This document shows, in pieces, positions 61,352-64,000 of a stretch of DNA of 64,000 nucleotides. Source of the DNA: Sipunculus nudus (taxonomy: Eukaryota; Annelida; Sipuncula; Golfingiida; Sipunculidae); contig CM049311.1 of the NCBI GenBank assembly GCA_026874595.1, positions 47,867,676-47,931,675 of the forward strand, in the 5' to 3' direction. Each line of letters begins with the position of its first letter. Position 1 is the first letter of the stretch. Made by a program: the position numbers and the translations under genes. Below the pieces are notes generated by a model. That model did not search any database. It was not told the DNA's origin and saw only the letters and a program-made list of their open reading frames with translations.

Positions 61352-61416
61352 CAATGTTAGGGTTAGTTTTAAGTTCTCCTGGGTTGGAGCCCTCCTTTTC
61401 CTTAATCCTGGAATTG
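61352..61416 (+). repeat. Dispersed repeat family C, copy 2
   Basis: See 20768-20832; same order and strand. It lies within a minus ORF (61308-61517) that is rejected. Confidence 0.6.
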
Positions 61417-62335
61417 TCCCTGAAAACATTTATCACACATCGGAATAAACCTTGATGACCAAAGTAAGATGCGCCAAACATCTTGACAGCAGCGTGGTTT
61501 GACCTCATGACCTTCATTATAGAAGTTCACTACCCAAACCAGCATCCTACATTCGACTCAATACAGATAATTTGATTACCAGCTGATGCTGTTCATTGAG
61601 ATGCCGCCCGTTACTCTGAGCCGCATCATCATTTTCAGTCCATGTTTATATCGGCATGCAAGCTCCCATTCTACTATTTCTCTGAAGGAATTGGAACATT
61701 AAATGCTATTAATGACAATGGAAATAACTACAGCGGTCATGAATTATTCATTATCATCATCGGAATTTCATGTTTCGGGAATTGGCATAATACAGAAGTC
61801 ACTGCCCGTTGTTAAAATTAGGAACCGTTCTCCGGTGGAGACGGGCAGGGATTCCAGCCTTAAGTCAATTATAGGCTGTGCTTCCATGTGCCGCATTCCA
61901 AGCCCCCATTCCCACCGTATATATGTAATCTTCTTTTTCTGAATCCATGAAATCCCACAATCGCAGAGTCACCTAAGAATGCCTCAATCTAACATTAAAA
62001 AAAACGTAGTAATGTAATACTGCATGCACTCTAGGAAAAAAAGTACGTGAAGAACCCTTATACGGGTGCTTTGGAGTGGAGCCAGCGGGGAACCTTAGAG
62101 GTTAAAGGTAGAACCCTCTAGTCAGGGACCTTCATGGAACCTTCTCACCATGCTGCAGCGGACATTTATTCAGAAAATTAATTGTTGACTTTCACCTGTT
62201 TGCTAGTAGAACCTTCCCGGCAAAAGAATATTTGTTGATACGGCAACTTGTTACCTAGTTGCATCAAGAGCTATGTGGAAAATTTTATTATTTAGTCACT
62301 TTAAAACATTTCTACGGTGGCTGATTTAGGACACA
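61417..62335. other. Unassigned stretch
   Basis: No supported gene. Several GAACCTT/AGAACC motifs between 62055 and 62215 give weak internal repetition. Confidence 0.4.
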
Positions 62336-62337
62336 GA

Positions 62338-63995
62338 AAAAAAAAATTATCTCGAGCTCTCGAGATAACATCTCGAGATCTCGACATAGAATTTCGCAAA
62401 AAAAAAAAATTGAAGAAGCAAAAAAAAAAATTTTAGGAAGCAAAAAATAAATTTTAGGAGACAAAAAAAATTTAGAAAGCCAAAAAAATTTAGGAAGCAA
62501 AAAAAGTTTTTTAGAAAGCAAAAAAAAAAATTTAGGAAGCAAAAAAAAAATTTTTTAAGAAGCAAAGAAAAATATAAGGAAGCAAAAAAAAATTTAGACA
62601 GCAAAAAAAACATTGGGAAGCAAAAAAAAAAAAAAAAATAAAGGTAACCCTAGCTGGGAATGGGTCTTATAACGCCACTTTGACGTATAAACATTTTATC
62701 TACAGGCTACTTGTACACAAGGCACTTGAGCAAGTGTTAACATACTGATAAGAACATGTAACCGAGTAACTGAAAGATCACTAGTTGATATTCGTTAGAG
62801 CTTGTGAAGCAATGCAGTATTTGTCATTTACAGAACTCTGTACTCTCTGAATTGAAGCCAAATGTTTCTGCCGGACGTCTTTCTATTACGATCGGTGGCA
62901 ATTTTTGCACCCCCCTCGACCCATGTTATAAAAACACGTGGATATAGACAAAGACATCGCCTTTACCCATGGGATTGGCTCATTTTTATGAAAGGTTTAA
63001 TAGATTATGTTTACCTAGATTTTGTTAATGATTACCTTCATTTGTTTAATATGTATATGCAGAGTTAGCCTGTATTACAAAGATTCTATAAATAAGGCAG
63101 GTGAATAGCAACTTTTAGACCAACTTTTTGCTGAAGAAAAATCATGATGAGAGATGATCGAAATATTTAAGCCGTTTATTTATGAATATAAAACATTTGA
63201 GAAGATAGTTTGACTAAAGGTAATCTGAGCTATAGTTTTAGCTATAGTGGATCAAGACTTGGGCTTTAGGGGCTGAATCACCCCCCTCCCCCCCCCCCCC
63301 CCCCCCCAGCGTACCTACCCGAAAACACAGTAATCATTTTTAGCATATTTTAATTTGTGATGGTCTAATACATGTTCCATAAAACAACACACCACTTCAA
63401 TAAAACAAAAGCTGAAAGAAATTGTACAAAGGAAGCTCATATTTTTTTGTATTTTTAAAATAATAAGGTACCCACAATTCATGCATGCAGACCTAAACAT
63501 TTCTATTTGAGTGATTTAACAGCATGGCTCTGAATCTGCCGTTCAGGTAGAATGTTTCAGTTTCTTTAGGCTTTGACATCTGCCTTACGGATATGAATAA
63601 TTAAATATTGAATTTATATTGAATTTTTCTTCAACTCGCCTTATCTTAGGGGATATAAAAACTTGATTGATTTTAAATTAATTATATTGTATTACCGTTC
63701 AGTTAAACACAGTATACATAGTCTTTGTTTTATAATTGCAATAGTAAGCACTCTTAACGTATACTGTCCCTTTAATGTTGCTTTGCTTTATGTCAATTCA
63801 GCTTCGAATGGTTCATAATAGTGTGCAATTTTATCTGGAGATCTCGAGTTATATATATATATTTTTTTTTTGCTTCCTAAAATTTTTTTTTTTGCTTCCT
63901 AAAATTTTTTTTTTTGCTTTCTTAAATTTTTTTTTTTTTTTTTTTTTGCTTCCAAAATTTTTTTGCGAAACTTATGTCACGATCTCGAGATAAAT
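62338..63995. mobile_element. Second inverted-repeat element with A-tract/GCTTCC subrepeats
   Basis: The left arm (62350-62640) starts TCTCGAGATCTCGACATAGA, then TTTCGCAAAAAAA, and continues as A-runs separated by TTTAGGAAGC about a dozen times. The right arm (63838-63993) is complementary: GCTTCCTAAAATTTTTTTTT repeats, then TTTTTTGCGAAACTTATGTC and ACGATCTCGAGA. About 1.2 kb of unique sequence without a gene lies between. Palindromic TCTCGAGATCTCGAG copies mark both ends. The right end may pass the window edge, so no target duplication could be read. ORFs with FFFLLPKFF peptides are artefacts. Confidence 0.6.
62645..63835. other. Interior of the second inverted-repeat element
   Basis: Unique AT-rich sequence with a poly-C tract (63281-63307). 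No transposase or other ORF is recognised. Confidence 0.45.
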
Positions 63996-64000
63996 GTTTT

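Noticed and set aside
62312-62613. Minus ORFs rich in Phe and Leu, membrane-like
   Set aside because: They are translations of T-tract/GCTTCC subrepeats; the plus ORF at 63775 is the mirror case.
1-64000. CRISPR array, operon or prokaryotic defence system
   Set aside because: The regular repeats are satellites, minisatellites or transposon arms without spacers, and the genes are spliced, so the window is eukaryotic.

Overview
This is AT-rich eukaryotic nuclear DNA, most likely from an invertebrate and plausibly a marine mollusc. The reasons are spliced genes with GT/AG introns, many long (TA)n and (GA)n microsatellites, tRNA-derived repeat fragments, many non-autonomous inverted-repeat elements, and a receptor of the pyrokinin/CAPA/neuromedin-U type. 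Nothing suggests bacterial or plasmid DNA: no operons and no CRISPR array. Two genes are well supported. Most of the rest is repeats, introns and intergenic DNA.

Layout. (1) 1-6790: a tandem ~372-bp repeat has been split by a 5,961-bp foldback transposon (612-6572). Matching 9-bp target duplications flank it, the unique ends are 240 bp each, and two head-to-head arrays of a ~170-bp satellite fill the rest. The intact neighbouring repeat copy serves as an empty-site reference. (2) 6790-13940: intergenic DNA with one unrecognised exon-like stretch, two copies of a dispersed repeat and microsatellites. (3) 13943-21817: nested inverted-repeat elements. A 4.2-kb element with GGACGCT-type ends and a 7-8 bp target duplication sits inside an older element with TATGCTCGAA-type ends. 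A small MITE and further tandem repeats lie in the same block. (4) 21.8-30.9 kb: mostly unassigned, with (TA)n tracts and two weak ORF candidates.

(5) 31028-44717 (+): a nine-exon gene for a predicted secreted protein of 277 residues. It consists of two copies of a ~115-residue four-cysteine domain. The copies share an RAFT.E start, cysteine order and three intron positions with phases, so the gene arose by internal duplication. The family is not certain; the C-terminal half of each domain weakly resembles the CAP (SCP/TAPS) pattern. (6) 49059-50985 (-): the last two exons of a class A neuropeptide GPCR, carrying TM6, TM7 and the cytoplasmic tail. The exons for TM1-5 are not visible and probably lie beyond the right edge.

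(7) 51-64 kb: more repeats, including an unusual ~1.8-kb, 21-bp minisatellite (54769-56557). It stays open on both strands for long distances and runs into a short unique tail that ends at an AATAAA. A second inverted-repeat element with A-tract/GCTTCC subrepeats reaches the right edge. No functional link between the two genes is apparent; they are convergently oriented neighbours.
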